Source: Diabrotica undecimpunctata
Taxonomy: Eukaryota; Arthropoda; Insecta; Coleoptera; Chrysomelidae
DNA length: 64,000 bases
Direction: 5' to 3'
NCBI RefSeq assembly: GCF_040954645.1
Contig: NC_092803.1
Location: 121,229,961 to 121,293,960, forward strand
Shown piece after piece: positions 1-11,479 of the stretch (the stretch's first letter is position 1; every line of letters starts with the position of its first letter). Position numbers and translations under genes: made by a program. The notes under the pieces are model-generated. The model was not told the origin of the DNA. It worked only from the letters and a program-made list of their open reading frames with translations, and did no database searches.

Positions 1-528
1 AGTATGCCCCATTACCAAATATAACGCGCTATATGAGGGTATAACTGTCATACCGTTCTCTGGACGAAGTTTCGTCCATGTGGCTTTCATAACTGAATTC
101 TCGTCTGATCTGTGAACACAAAATTTTTCACGACAGTATTCACTGCTTAATAGTCCAATTGACATATTCAACTAAAATATTCCATATTTTTGTCCATGAG
201 TGTATATAGAATAAGAATACTGGGCTGCATTTTTAAAGAATGCATCCTCCTAATACTCACATACGGAGTTTAAATTTTGATACTAATTAAAAAAATAACA
301 ATAAGACAAAGTTATTACTTTTACAGTCTGTTAAAGAATAAGATGAAATAAGAACTTATGTATACAAACACAACTATTTGGGTATGCAGCGGAAGACAGG
401 CCAAAGAAGTACTCTTTTTAGTTGACCAAGCTTTTGCAAATCCTTATTTGCATCATCAGGGTGCTACAAGTCAATAAGCAAGATTAGTACAAATTACGGA
501 ATAAAAAATTATTTTGTATCTTACACTG
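1..528. other. AT-rich sequence without recognised gene
   Basis: Possibly part of the LZIC intron. I find no LZIC exon and no transposon protein remains. Confidence 0.5.
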
Positions 529-537
529 ATAATTGAG
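529..537 (+). repeat. Left target-site duplication of the RTE LINE
   Basis: ATAATTGAG occurs here and at 3917-3925, directly flanking the LINE. It is short and AT-rich, so chance is possible, but both copies sit exactly where the element ends are expected. Confidence 0.6.
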
Positions 538-3500
538 AGTGGTTGAAGGTTGGTAAAGGACCTCGGAGACAGTACGAGTTGTCGATGCTCACACTGCAAT
601 AAAACTCTGAGAAACGTCCACTGTTTTCTGACGAAAAAGTCGGAAGTTCTAGGAATAGAACTCAGCTCTGCCAACAAATCCTACTTTCACGTCCTCGAAG
701 GCAATATGCCGCGTAACCACTGGGTGCATGGCGCACAATGGGTGTGCGTTATGTAGCTGACGAGAGAGGGTGAAAGGCGAGTTTCTGGCGCCTTAAAACT
801 GGAACATATCGGCTATGGGAATAAACCCAGACAGAAAATTCTGGTCCTCCAGGTTGGGGGTTGTGCTATGGACCAGCGATCCATACACGGAAAAATACAC
901 TGCTACGAAACGAATACTATTGCCTCGGAATAGGACAGATTATCAGGACAAACGACGTAAGCTACGAATAAAGGTCACTCTATTAGGGACATGGAACGTA
1001 CTAAGTTGGTATCGACCTGGAATTTCCACAAGAGCAATAAAACAGCTGGAAGAACTACAATACGATGTGACTGCAATCCAAGAAGTCAGATGGACTGGGT
1101 CTGGGACAATCCAAATGGAGAAGTCAATAGTGTTATGGTCTGGACATGAAACACGTCATGAAAGAGGATGTGGTTTTGTAATAAGCGAAAGGATTAAATC
1201 TGCTATACTAGATTTCAAAGCAATTAATGATAGAGTCTGTAGCATAAGAATAAAGGGCAAATGGTTCAATCTATCGATATTCTCAGTGTATGCACCAACC
1301 GAAGAAGCAGCAGAGGAAGAGAAGGAAGAATTCTATGACTCCCTAACCCGATTATACACGGAAGCCCCAAAACATGACATCAAAATAATATTAGGGGACT
1401 TAAACGCAAAAATAGGCAAAGAAGAACACATAAGGCCGGTAGCTGGAAATCAGAGTCTACATGACATTACCAATGACAATGGTTCAAGGCTGATTGAGTT
1501 TGCAGCAGGGTGCAACATGATTATCAAAAGCACCCAATTTGCCAGGAAAAACATATATAAGGTAACATGGAGATCAAATGATGGAAGAACGAGGAACCAA
1601 ATTGATCACGTACTAATTGATGGGAGGCATTCCAGTAGTATAATAGACGTAAGAACTAGACGGGGACCAGATAGTGATACAGACCATTTCCTAGTAAAGG
1701 CCAAGCTCAGAACTAGAATCTCAACACAAACAACAGACAAACAGATGAAGATCGAAAGATGGAATGTGTCTAAATTGGAAGAAGAAGAGGGAAAGAGACA
1801 ATACCAACTAGAATTGAGAAACAGATTCCAGGTGTTGGAAACGAAAGAAAATGAAAGAGAAAATATAGACCAGAAATGGCACTCCATTAAAACGATCATT
1901 ACAGAAACAGCAGAGAAGTGTATAGGTCGGAAGAGAAAAGCAAAAAGAAATAAATGGTTTGATGAAGAATGCGAGGATACCTTAAAAGAAGCAAACAAAA
2001 GAAGAATCGACTACCTAGCAAACCCGACGGATGAAAAGCGTGAACAATACAATAGAGAGAGAGCCTTAGCCAGAAGAACAGTAAGGAGAAAAAAGAGACA
2101 ACATTTACAACAACAAATTGAAAAAGTAGAACGTGAACACAGAAGCAAGCAAAATAAAAAATTCTACAAAGAAGTAAGACAACATAAGAAAGGTGCATAT
2201 ATAAGAACACCGAACTTCGTGAGAGATAAAAATGAGCAAATGATTACAGCTGAAAATAAAATAATCAAAAGATGGGCTGAATACGTTGAAAGTCTTCTAA
2301 ATGTCCAGGTAGACGCGGATGGAAATAAAGCAAATTGTGAGTACCAAACGGCCGAGATAGAAGTACCCCCGCCAAGCCTGGAAGAAATTATCACGGCGAT
2401 AGAAACCCTAAAAAATGACAAATCCCCGGGACTAGACAATATTGATGCAGAACTGATTAAAAAAGGAGGGCATGAACTAAAATACACCAATTAATGAAAG
2501 AAGCCTGGGAACAAGAAATAATGCCAAAATAATGGAGTGGCTGTATTATCGTGCCAATACATAAAAAAGGCAGAAAGGATACATGTGGCAACTACAGGGG
2601 AATCTCACTAATCGGTACTACATATAAGATATTAGCTTCAGTTGTACTAAAACGATTACTGCCATATACAGAGGAAATTATTGGCGATTACCAATGCGGC
2701 TTTACGCCTGGAAGATCAACAATCGACCAAATATTTACTATCAGACAAATGCTAGAAAAGTATTGGGAATATAATAAAGAAGTACACCAGATCTTCATAG
2801 ATTTCAAACAAGCATATGATTCCATAGATCGCTTAAAACTGTGGAGTGCAATGATGGAGTTAGGCGTACCAAAGAAGCTGACCATGATTGCGCGAATGTG
2901 TGTCAACAATTCCTTTGCACAAATTAGAATAGGAGGCAAAACTTCAAAGGCTTTCGGCATAAGCACCGGACTCAGACAGGGAGACCCGCTGTCCCCATTA
3001 CTATTGAACCTAGCATTGGAATATGCAATGCGAAAAATCTATACCAGAGTCAAACCAGACATAACTGCCAGAGGAGCAAAGATTATTCTCGCATTTGCAG
3101 ATGATGTAGATGCAGTAGCACAGACAACACTGGAAGTTAAGGATATAGTATCGAACTTTGAAGAAGCAACACTAAGCGTAAGCCTGAAAATAAACGAAGA
3201 AAAAACTAAATACATGGTCGTATCAAAAAAGGAACGACAGCGAATAAGACAAAACATTACCATAAACGATCATAATTTTGAGGTGGTCAAAGAATTCAAA
3301 TACCTAGGAGCAACAATTACCAGTGAAAACACAGGAGAACGGGAGGTTGAAATACGAATACTGGCGGGGAATAAATCATTCTTTGCCATTCAACATCTAA
3401 TGAGGTCAAAGCTTCTCTCAAGGCGTGCCAAAATCCAAATGTACAAAACCATAATACGACCAGCAGTGATATATGGAAGTGAAACATGGACATTGAGAAA

Positions 3501-3916
3501 GAAAGAAATCAATAAGCTATTAGTATGGGAACGCAAAATCCTGCGAATTATATATGGTCCTTGCAGGGACAGCGTGACAAATGAATGGAGGAGCAGATAC
3601 AACAATGAAATAGAGACTCTATTCGGGAAAGGAAACATCGTAAGATACATAAAAGCCAATAGATTAAGATGGGCAGGCCACGTGGTACGGAGTGATGACG
3701 ACAGACTGATTAGCAATGTATTTTGGGAAAGACCAGATGGTAGAAGATCGACAGGAAGGCCTAGAAAAAGGTGGAAAGACGCAGTCAGGGAAGACCTGGA
3801 GAAGATGGAAGTAAGACCGTGGGAAATAATAGCACAGGATCGGAATCAATGGAAGGCAATAGTAAACGCGGCAAAAACTCACGAAGAGTTGTAAAAGCCA
3901 ATGATGATGATTACTA
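538..3916 (+). mobile_element. Nearly full-length RTE-clade LINE
   Basis: A 3.4-kb non-LTR retrotransposon with a 5' leader of about 280 bp, one endonuclease-RT reading region and a 3' end of ATG repeats, typical of RTE elements. The 5' boundary is supported by a second copy (12395 downward, minus strand) whose similarity stops at the same place, and by a 9-bp direct repeat ATAATTGAG at 529-537 and 3917-3925. The length fits a complete RTE element. It lies upstream of the LZIC exons, presumably in a LZIC intron. Confidence 0.85.
815..3894 (+). pseudogene. RTE endonuclease-reverse transcriptase, one frameshift and one stop
   Basis: The reading frame starts at ATG 815. The APE-type endonuclease shows GTWNVLS, QEVRW, ILGDLNAKIG and a DTDHFLVKAKL end, so the usual Asn, Glu, Asp and His positions are present. 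The RT shows NYRGISLIG, CGFTPGRSTIDQ, FIDFKQAYDS (motif A), GLRQGDPLSP (motif B) and AFADDVDAVAQ (motif C, catalytic DD). The C-terminal part has LRWAGHV and GRPRKRW, typical of insect RTE. The frame is lost near 2478 by a small indel, then a TAA at 2530-2532 interrupts the continuing frame, which is open from there to 3894. Only two lesions in about 1,020 codons point to recent insertion. Many insect proteins labelled craniofacial development protein 2-like are this endonuclease. Confidence 0.9.
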
Positions 3917-3925
3917 ATAATTGAG

Positions 3926-4527
3926 GTTAGTTGTCAAGGTGTTAAGAAACTGGAATATACAACTCATCTGGCTCCTACAAATAATAGCGAAAACTATTCA
4001 AAAATTTTTTTAGTTAAAAAAATTTTTTACTCAAAACACATTTAAAAAACTTTTACAAACATTTAAGTAAAATTTTATTGTAAAATCATCACAGAAAATG
4101 TAGTCATATTATAAAAATTCTAGGTTATACATATACTTAATTAGAAACAAAACAATTGGAAAACAATTGGTTGTGAATTCATAATTATTAACTTAAAACG
4201 ACAGAACGTTGGATGTTAGTCTTAGAATGATAACATATGTTAAGTTAATAGTATACCTGATAGGCGCTGGAGTTTCTGAAAAAGAAGAGGCAAAAAGACT
4301 TATTTTATGAAGTAGAAGAGATATTATATTTCACTTATATAATGAAACTTATATTATTGACGATGAATTGTCTTTATTACCAGATTTGTAGTTATCTAAA
4401 GTTAATAGTAATGAGTACAACTTGGTTCTCATGAGTACAACAATGGTTTCTTTCTCTTGAAAAACGACTGCCATTTCGAGAAACAATCTTTTTAAATAAT
4501 TACTCTCCGTGGATAGGATTTTTCCAG
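3926..4527. other. AT-rich presumed LZIC intron sequence
   Basis: No coding remains seen between the LINE and the hairpin at 4528. Confidence 0.5.
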
Positions 4528-4664
4528 TCGGAAAATCGAAAGAGTGTCCTGTTGTGTTAGCATGTGTGGCTGAGGAACATCTATCAGGGTGTAATCTAAT
4601 GTCACTGATAGATGTTCCCTAGCCACACATGCTAACACAACAGGACACTCTTTCGATTTTTCGA
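4528..4664. repeat. 137-bp near-perfect hairpin (60-bp arms)
   Basis: Arms 4528-4587 and 4605-4664 are reverse complements with only a few mismatches, separated by 17 bases. The arms contain TGTCCTGTTGTGTTAGCATG and its complement. There is no coding potential. It may be a foldback MITE or an inverted duplication; a transcript across it, such as LZIC pre-mRNA, would form a long dsRNA stem. Confidence 0.9.
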
Positions 4665-4854
4665 ATGTATTAAATTTTGTTTTTATATTATTTGTTTACA
4701 ACGGGTGGCACCATAACACCACTAAGTGTCGTATGTTGCGTTTTACATAACTACGTTCCAAAGATTATTATCAAGCTATTTAAAACAACAATTAGTCTAG
4801 TGCACTCTAGTATATTGTATTTAAGGTAAACTTAAAATGTTTATTTTATTTTAG

Positions 4855-5010
4855 GCTACACAAGCTGCCATATCAAAGGCCTTTAAGACACCAGAAGTCA
4901 TAAGACTTTTTGGCAAAAAAGAACCTCAACAGTTGCGAGAAAGGTTGTGTATAATAGACGAAGAAGTGAAACTAAATAGGCTCAGTTTAGAAGCTAGAGA
5001 CAGTCAGAAG
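4855..5010 (+). CDS. LZIC: LZIC ortholog, penultimate coding exon
   Basis: This 52-codon exon encodes a segment containing AAISKAFKTPEVIRLF followed by KKEPQQLRERL, which I recognise as the conserved middle of LZIC (leucine zipper and CTNNBIP1 domain containing protein). It is bounded by a pyrimidine-rich acceptor ending TTTTAG at 4854 and a GT donor at 5011, and it starts and ends in phase 0. Family knowledge: LZIC is a small protein of about 190 residues whose C-terminal part resembles ICAT, a beta-catenin inhibitor; its cellular role is poorly defined. The upstream exons (coiled-coil/leucine-zipper part) are not in the window; most of the sequence before this exon is a LINE insertion, so that intron is long. 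Identification rests on recalled protein similarity, which is strong over the whole exon. Confidence 0.9.
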
Positions 5011-5793
5011 GTATTTAACCGTTATGAAGTATTATGTAATTTATTGACAGGTAGTATATTTCCGCCGATTTCCGCATGTTCTTCTACACCTATGACTGTG
5101 GCTTTCGACAGCGTCGTTAAATTTTGCATTTTAAATATCAGTATGTCGTTCTTTACTGCTTACGCTTAATTTCAATGTTTGCCGTCAAGTAATATTAATT
5201 TTAATACCTTTTTTTTCTCAAAAGTCAGGACAACTATTTTACTTTGATTGTACCTCCGTTAATTTTTATGATAATGACTTTTACCAGAGCTCATATTATA
5301 TTTAAAGGTCTATTCAAGTACTTTAAAACGTGTAAGTGTTTTTTTTTTCAAAAAACCACTTCATAATTCAGGTTGTATACCACCTACAAAAATAAAAAAA
5401 TGTCAGTTTCTTTGTTATTCAATTATCTTTATTTGGACTTATGACTATTTTTATCAAACTTGTAATTTTTAAGATAGTTGCAAAAAATTAGTCAAACACA
5501 TGCATTTTTTGGGCTAAAAGTACCACATGTAGGCGCCAATATTCTTAAAGAAAATTTTTGCCTAGAATTTATGCCTCTGTCGAATGGCTACTTCCTAGCT
5601 ACAGTTCTTATTTCACGCCAATCCATCCCATCAGAAAAAAATGGTAGCCAAATGTTTGAGTGACTGTTCTATTTGACGACAATTTGCATTTGATATTTCC
5701 TGTTTACGAGGTTGTAATTAAGTTTAAAACATTTCAATTATAACTGAATTTTAATTTTTTTTTGTAGTTTACATGTATGTATATTAATTTTAG
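5011..5793 (+). other. Last intron of LZIC
   Basis: AT-rich intron of 783 bp between the two LZIC exons, with GT donor at 5011 and AG acceptor at 5792-5793. I see no transposon coding remains or repeats in it. Confidence 0.7.
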
Positions 5794-5928
5794 GCTGAAA
5801 TTTTAACTGCATTGAGACAATTAAACGAACAATTGACCACAGAGGAACTAAGATTTTTGGAACAACATAACCACATTGCCAAAGCATTTTTAGATTTTAA
5901 CTTTATAGAAGTGCCGGATGACGAATAA
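5794..5928 (+). CDS. LZIC: LZIC ortholog, last coding exon
   Basis: The exon follows an acceptor ending TTTTAG at 5793 and reads 44 residues to a TAA at 5926-5928, in phase with the exon ending at 5010. It starts AEILTALRQLNEQLTTEELR, matching the ICAT-like helical domain of LZIC (human reads ILTALRKLGEKLT at this place), and ends EVPDDE. The intron between the two exons is 783 bp. The tail after the helical domain is shorter and more acidic than I recall for vertebrate LZIC, so the extended segment that in ICAT contacts the beta-catenin armadillo groove may be reduced. No frameshift or stop interrupts either exon, so the gene looks functional. Confidence 0.9.
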   Translation, partial: AEILTALRQLNEQLTTEELRFLEQHNHIAKAFLDFNFIEVPDDE

Positions 5929-6456
5929 ACGGATTTGATGTTTAAATATTTACTTTTATACGTAACCAAATATATAAGCCATTGGGTAGAATAGGAAGTA
6001 AATATGAAAAGTGAATTTTTAATCATAAATAAAAACTATGTGGTGTACACTGATCAAATTATTACAGTCATCTGATAAAATTTATTTTTTGTTTAAAAAT
6101 GTCGTGGCATCTTTCAAATTTATCACCATTCGATTTAACAACACGCTGATCACATGTGATTTCGATGTTTTCATAGCTGCTTGACTTGACTATTATACTA
6201 ATCTCTTGTTCCCGATATTGTTTGTTGTACAAGTTAACTGAGCGCATCTTAAAATAGCGTAAGCTTCTGCTTGAATAATGCTTGATAGTTTACCCAACCT
6301 TTTTGCTTGTTTCGTTCTAGACCCGAGACACTATTTTCGTCATAATCAAGCAAGTCTATTTTCTTTTTGCTAAGTTACAGCAATTTGCAAGTACATATTA
6401 GCCTTAAGTATTCTGATTCTAGCGATAGTTACTCAGTGAAAATAGTAAAAATAGTA
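5929..6456. other. LZIC 3' UTR and intergenic sequence
   Basis: Holds the 3' UTR and poly(A) signal of LZIC, then AT-rich DNA without recognised features up to the Tigger terminus. Confidence 0.5.
6028..6033 (+). promoter_or_regulatory. Poly(A) signal AATAAA for LZIC
   Basis: A canonical AATAAA lies 100 bases after the LZIC stop codon in an AT-rich stretch, at a sensible distance for a short 3' UTR. It is the first such hexamer after the stop. Position is seen; use as the cleavage signal is inferred. Confidence 0.5.
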
Positions 6457-7860
6457 CAGTAAAACCTCGATATAACGGATTACTTGGGGGGACGGGGTGT
6501 CCGTTAAAGGCGAAAGTCCGTTATATAAAAATATGTTATACTTTTTTTTAAATATGTACGTATTTAGATGTATATAAAAAATTCAAAATACAAACAAAAT
6601 TCTATTTAATTGACTTCGGACATTCGTCGTGAAGTGACGTTGCTGTTGATATCGACGCGCTTGCTGTCGGTAATCCAGTTTTGAAAAAGAAACCAGGTTT
6701 CGTTTGCACTTTCGATGTTTGCTGTTTTTTTATGATCAACTCTCTAAAATTACGAAAATGCGTAGAACACAGTTGAAGTTCTTTATCTGATGAATAATCA
6801 ATAACTGTTAATAGATCGTCGAGATGCGATCTTACCTCTGATAACTTCATTTTTAGTAGTCTTGTTTTGTCACCTTCTTTGGTATCATCACTTCTATCCT
6901 CATTTTTTAGGTTCATAACGTCATCTGCTATTTCACTTTCAGTCATGGTGTTATACCTTCCTCAGCTATATGTTGTCCGGCATTATTATGTATTGTCCTA
7001 CAGATATCAGTAACTTACAACCCTTCTAAATCTGTGTATGCATCTAGGCCATCAAACAAATTCTTCCAACCATGTTTCATTGTTTGCTCTTTCACCTCCT
7101 CCCATGCTGCAGCAAAATTAAAAATTATTGACTTTAAATTGTAATTTGCAAGGTACGCTGCCCTCTTGTATCTTCTACATTATTTCCATCGATCAATACA
7201 ACTATTACATCCTCTAAAAACTTTCTGCGATATATTCGTTTGGTTGCCAAAATTATTCCCTGATCCATTTGTTGAATAAGCAATGTTGTATGTTTTGACA
7301 AAAACATACAGCTAAAGTTGCTAGGTTTACGAGATTTGCCAACCATTACAGGAGTCAATCTATGCGATCCATCGGCGTTGGCACAAAGCCGAGATCCTCT
7401 TCTTGCTGATTTTTCTTCCAGAATTAGATTTTTCATATTTGGGGATTGTGTGCTTTCAGGCAAAGGACGCCATAACAAACCAGTTTCGTCAGTACATATT
7501 GTAAATCTGAGATTCTAATAGCATTTCGTTACTTATAATGTTCTATTAATTTTTAACTAAAGGGTTCTATTTCTTCTTTTGGGACAGTTGAAGCTTTGCC
7601 GTAAATTCTTTTATTCATGATTCCGTGCTTTTTGCGAAAGCGCTAGAGCCATCCATCACTTGCTCTGAATGGTATGTCCATGTGATTTGCTAATTTAATT
7701 GCATCAGATTTCAATTCGACTACCCTGACTGGGCTTCTAGAAAGTTGTTGGCCGTACCATTTTAAGATTGCTTCTTCCAGTGAAGTTTTACAAGCCAATT
7801 TCATTCGTTTTCTGAGATTGCTGTTCTCTCCTACATCACACATGAATGCACATTTATTTA
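6457..7860 (-). mobile_element. Decayed Tigger (pogo-type) DNA transposon
   Basis: The terminus at 6457 reads CAGTAAAACCTCGATATAAC after TA, a Tigger-type end. Minus-strand coding follows in order from 7843 down: a CENP-B-type DNA-binding part ending DIPFRASDGWL, a transposase core piece (RLTPVMVGKSRKP, then LLIQQMDQGIILATKRIYRR), the segment FNFAAAWEEVKEQTMKHGW near 7130-7070, and a C-terminal part (ELIIKKQQTSKVQTKPGFFF) to 6602. The stretch between NFS and CMFL lacks the central catalytic Asp region, and stops and shifts separate the pieces. I could not find the opposite terminus, so the upper boundary is approximate. Confidence 0.85.
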
Positions 7861-8762
7861 TTTTGTTTTTTTTTTATGTCCAAAACAGTTTGCTTTTTGA
7901 TAGGGTAGTATTGCGAAAATTTTAACTTACTTACTGGTGTACACTAAATGTGTTAGTTTAGTAACACCCATATAATCATAAAAACCTACGTGTTATTATT
8001 TCAGGGAATCCCCTAATGATATGTGATAATCTCACTTTCTGTCTCTTGCCTACAAATGTGCAAATTTATATCTCACGTGTGTATTTTTTGTTTCTCTAAC
8101 AAATTTATTTTTCAGCAAAAAAATATATTTACATATTACTATTAGAAATGACTCTTACGCTAGATTTTGCTGAAATTCTTTGTAAAATACAGTGGCATGG
8201 GACGGGTTAAGCATGTAATATTCTGAATCACTGACACTAGTCTCTGAGATCGCGATAAATCAGCTTGATGTCGCGATCTTCTCTTTTTTATTGCCTTTCA
8301 TGTAATTATAACTTATAGGCAAGAATATTATAAATTTGTAAATGTAGAGGAATAAAAACCATCGAACATTATTTTTCTCTCTATAGCCACTTATACCATA
8401 TGAAAATCTTGAGGTTAAACAAAGAAATACCAAGAAACAATATAGTGCCATCTACACCAACTGGCGAGTAGAAATAGTGATTAATACTGGTTTTAACCAT
8501 TTCCTCCTTTATTTTATGTTCTTTTCTATCTACCTGGTACATTTAAGCGGAACGTCACTGATTATTCACTGAAAACGATCTATGAGTACGAAAGTACTTG
8601 AAAGTGCAAAAACAACATTTCTCAATGACAAAAGTTGGTGTTGCGAAACTCTTTTATAGTCTTTTCATAACATAACATAAGATAAAAATTCTTACCACTC
8701 AGTATTAATAGCTGAAATAAACATTATTACTGCCGACTTCTTTAATTGAAAAAAGAAGAATA
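7861..8762. other. Intergenic AT-rich DNA
   Basis: No recognised coding or transposon remains. A 9-bp inverted repeat (AGATCGCGA / TCGCGATCT) lies at about 8247-8279. Confidence 0.4.
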
Positions 8763-9840
8763 TTAATAATAACAATAACAATATCTTTATTTTTAGAAAA
8801 CAATATACATTCCGTGAACATAAAATTATTTAAAAAAAACAGTGTCACAAACGAAAATATTATTTACTTATTCCTAACCGTTACATATACAAATAGTCCT
8901 CCACAGAATATGGCTCAAGAGCTACCAGTAATTTAAATATTTGATGTTTATACAAACTTAATCTTTCCTCCCTTTTAATAGGTTCAGGCAGTTTATTAAA
9001 CAATTTGATGCAGCAATAAAGAGCGTTTTTTTCTGTTATACTTAACCTGTGTATTGGAATTTTATAATTATATAACCTGGTATTTACTATACTATAGGGC
9101 TCAAAGTTCCTAAAGAGTATTTTATTCTTATATAGAAACAGTAAGCATTCTTGAATAAATACAGCGTAAACTGTTAAAATATTATTACTCCTAAAATGCC
9201 CTCTACATGATTCCCTACTTTTTAAGTCAAACATAACTCTGATTATTTTTTTCTGAACCAGAAATACATTATTTATGTCCCTACTGTGGCCAAAATTTAT
9301 TGGACCATATCTAAATTTTGCTTCAAAATTAGCATAATACACTGTTTTTAATGAGTGACTATTCATGTATTTTTTTAGAACTCTAAAGCTGTAAATCACT
9401 TTACTCAAAGACATACATAACTGGTCAACATGTTTATCCCGACATAAAAACCTGTCAATATATAATCTTAAAAATTTGGTACTGCTGCTAATATTTAAAG
9501 TGTCATTATTTACAATAATACTGTTTGGCATATCTGAATGTGCATAATTTGTCTTAAACAAAAGAAGATCTGTTTTATTTTGATTTAAAACCAACCTATT
9601 CATAGAAAACCAGTCTTTAGCTTTCTGGAACTCTAAACTAGCATTAACGCTTAGAACAGACATGTCTTTACCACTGACTAAAATGTTTGTATCATCTGCA
9701 TAATTTGTTATGCTGGAAGTAGTATTAGCCACTAGACTATGAAGATCATTGATATAGATCACAAACAGTAAAGGACCAATCACACTTCCTTGTGGCACTC
9801 CAATATTGATAGTGCTTTCAGATGAGATGCTTATTTCAGT

Positions 9841-9852
9841 GTTTTTATGTAT
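9841..9852 (+). repeat. Left TSD copy of the nested RTE fragment
   Basis: GTTTTTATGTAT, repeated at 10086-10097. Taking out one copy plus the insert rejoins the CR1/Jockey-type RT frame, which supports it as a true target duplication. Confidence 0.85.
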
Positions 9853-10085
9853 ATATATTTAGGGATTCTACAGTATTCACTGCCTTCCCTCGCTCAACCG
9901 TTTCCATCTCTCTCTGTTGTTCCATTCTCCATCGTTTAGTCCTCTCTTATTCATGGCGTCGTCTACTTCGTTCCTCCAGGATTTTCGGGGTCGTCCTCTT
10001 TTCCTCCTTCCTATGGGGCTCCATTCGGTTATTTTCTTTATCCATCTGCTGTCGCTAGTTCTTCTTACATGTCCATACCACTTTA
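9853..10085 (-). mobile_element. Nested 5'-truncated RTE 3' end with 12-bp TSD
   Basis: Reads on the minus strand as the RTE C-terminus (WYGHVRRT, WSPIGRRKRGRPRKSWRNEV, NRERWKRLSEG). It is flanked by perfect 12-bp copies of GTTTTTATGTAT at 9841-9852 and 10086-10097. This is a textbook short LINE insertion into an older LINE. Confidence 0.9.
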
Positions 10086-10560
10086 GTTTTTATGTATTTT
10101 TACTAAATGTCTCCTATTTGCCAAGTAGGACAAACCAGTTCAATGCTGGTCCACGTATACCATATTTCTCCAATTTATCAAATAATAGGTCATGCACTAA
10201 ACAGTCATATGCCTTTGATAGGTCCAAAAGAGACCCAAAGCCATATGACCAATCTCAGTACATTTCAAAATATCCCAGACAAATTGAAAAATCGCAGTCC
10301 GAGTTGATTTTCCCTGTTGATAACCATGCTGATTTGCACTAATAATATGACATTTTATATATAGTTATATATAGTATACATAGTCATTTCTAAGATTTTT
10401 GAAAAGGAACATAGAAGGCTAATTGGTCTATAGTTATTAATTAATTTAGGATCACCCTTTTTGTAAACAGGTGTTACTATGGCAGTTTTCAGGCATTCAG
10501 GAAATACACCAGAATAAGTGAATATTCTTTCAGTTTGAATAAAAACTTGCCATTTATAAA

Positions 10561-11479
10561 TACTAATCTATAAACGACTAGAAATTTCAAAAATAAACAT
10601 TTAAATCGTTGTTTTGACTGATGAATTTTTTTTGTTGATAAACTTCATGTGAATCATTTTTTAAGTTTCAATGAATATTCGCTAAGAGCACGTGTGCTTG
10701 GTTGTATAGTAACTTTCAGCCACTTCCAAATTAATTATAAATTTACTATAGTCGGATTCACGAGAAGAATTCAGTGTTGTCCTTATGGCAAGCGAGGTTG
10801 CCGTTTAAAAGCTACGCACGTTCTTGATCGGCACGTACAAAACAGGACCGCCCTCATGTACGATAACAATAAACCATGCAATCATATTAGAAGTAAATGT
10901 AACATTTACAACTTCAAGACTTTTGCAAATTACACAAAATTTAATAAAAACATTTTCCTTGAAATTTTTTTACTAAATTATACAGGGTGTGACAACGAAA
11001 CGGAGTCTACTAGGGAAACTGTCAGTGATATTAAAAATTCCTTCGGTAAAAATACGTAGATCCGCAGTGGCTACAAATTTAAATTAGTAATTCATACATC
11101 TACAGGATGTACCAACTTGGATCAATGATATAAATTTTTATATTTTTTAAAGCAAACCCTGTATTTTATTTTAATTTTAGAATCTTAAAAAAAGTAATGT
11201 AAAAGTAATAAAAAATGTAATTTTTGTTCAAGAGTAAAGTATTTTTATTTTTAACTATATCAAAAAAGAATTTGAAATAATAATTTAACATTGTGTGGTA
11301 TGAGTACTAGTCTTTCTCCAATCCTCAGGCCAGACGCCTGTGTGCCAGATTTCATTACACCATAGCCTTCTGCTTTGTTTAACTTAGCAAATTATGTGCT
11401 CCGTGCAAAAGACTGTGTTTTCGGTGTCTGCGAGAGGAGTGTGATGTGTCTCTATTGAAGGAGAGTGGAAAGTGGAGGC
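10561..11479. other. AT-rich DNA, no gene recognised
   Basis: A TACAGGGTGT motif at 10981 resembles a common insect MITE terminus, but I see no partner end. An open frame of 136 codons at 10649-11059 has no recognisable domain. Confidence 0.4.

Larger units (their letters stand above)
8763..10560 (-). mobile_element. CR1/Jockey-type LINE, 5'-truncated, with a nested insertion
   Basis: Minus-strand RT of the GVPQGSxxGPLLF type. Upstream motifs ([20 protein letters not shown] near 10490-10430) lead to GVPQGSVIGPLLFVIYINDL, then NYADDTNILVSG with catalytic YADD intact, and a C-terminal domain ending at the stop at 8881. The 3' end near 8763 has TTG/TTA-rich short repeats, as in CR1-like LINEs. 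The 233-bp piece 9853-10085 splits the RT and belongs to another element; without it the frame runs straight across the join. At least one stop and a frameshift occur upstream of the insertion, so the copy is dead. No endonuclease is present. Confidence 0.85.

Noticed and set aside
1..540. Upstream LZIC exon
   Set aside because: No sequence resembling the LZIC segment before AAISKAFKTPEV and no suitable splice-bounded open frame was found.
10649..11059. 136-codon open frame on the plus strand
   Set aside because: No recognisable domain, no splice context and no similarity I can name; open frames of this length occur by chance over 64 kb.
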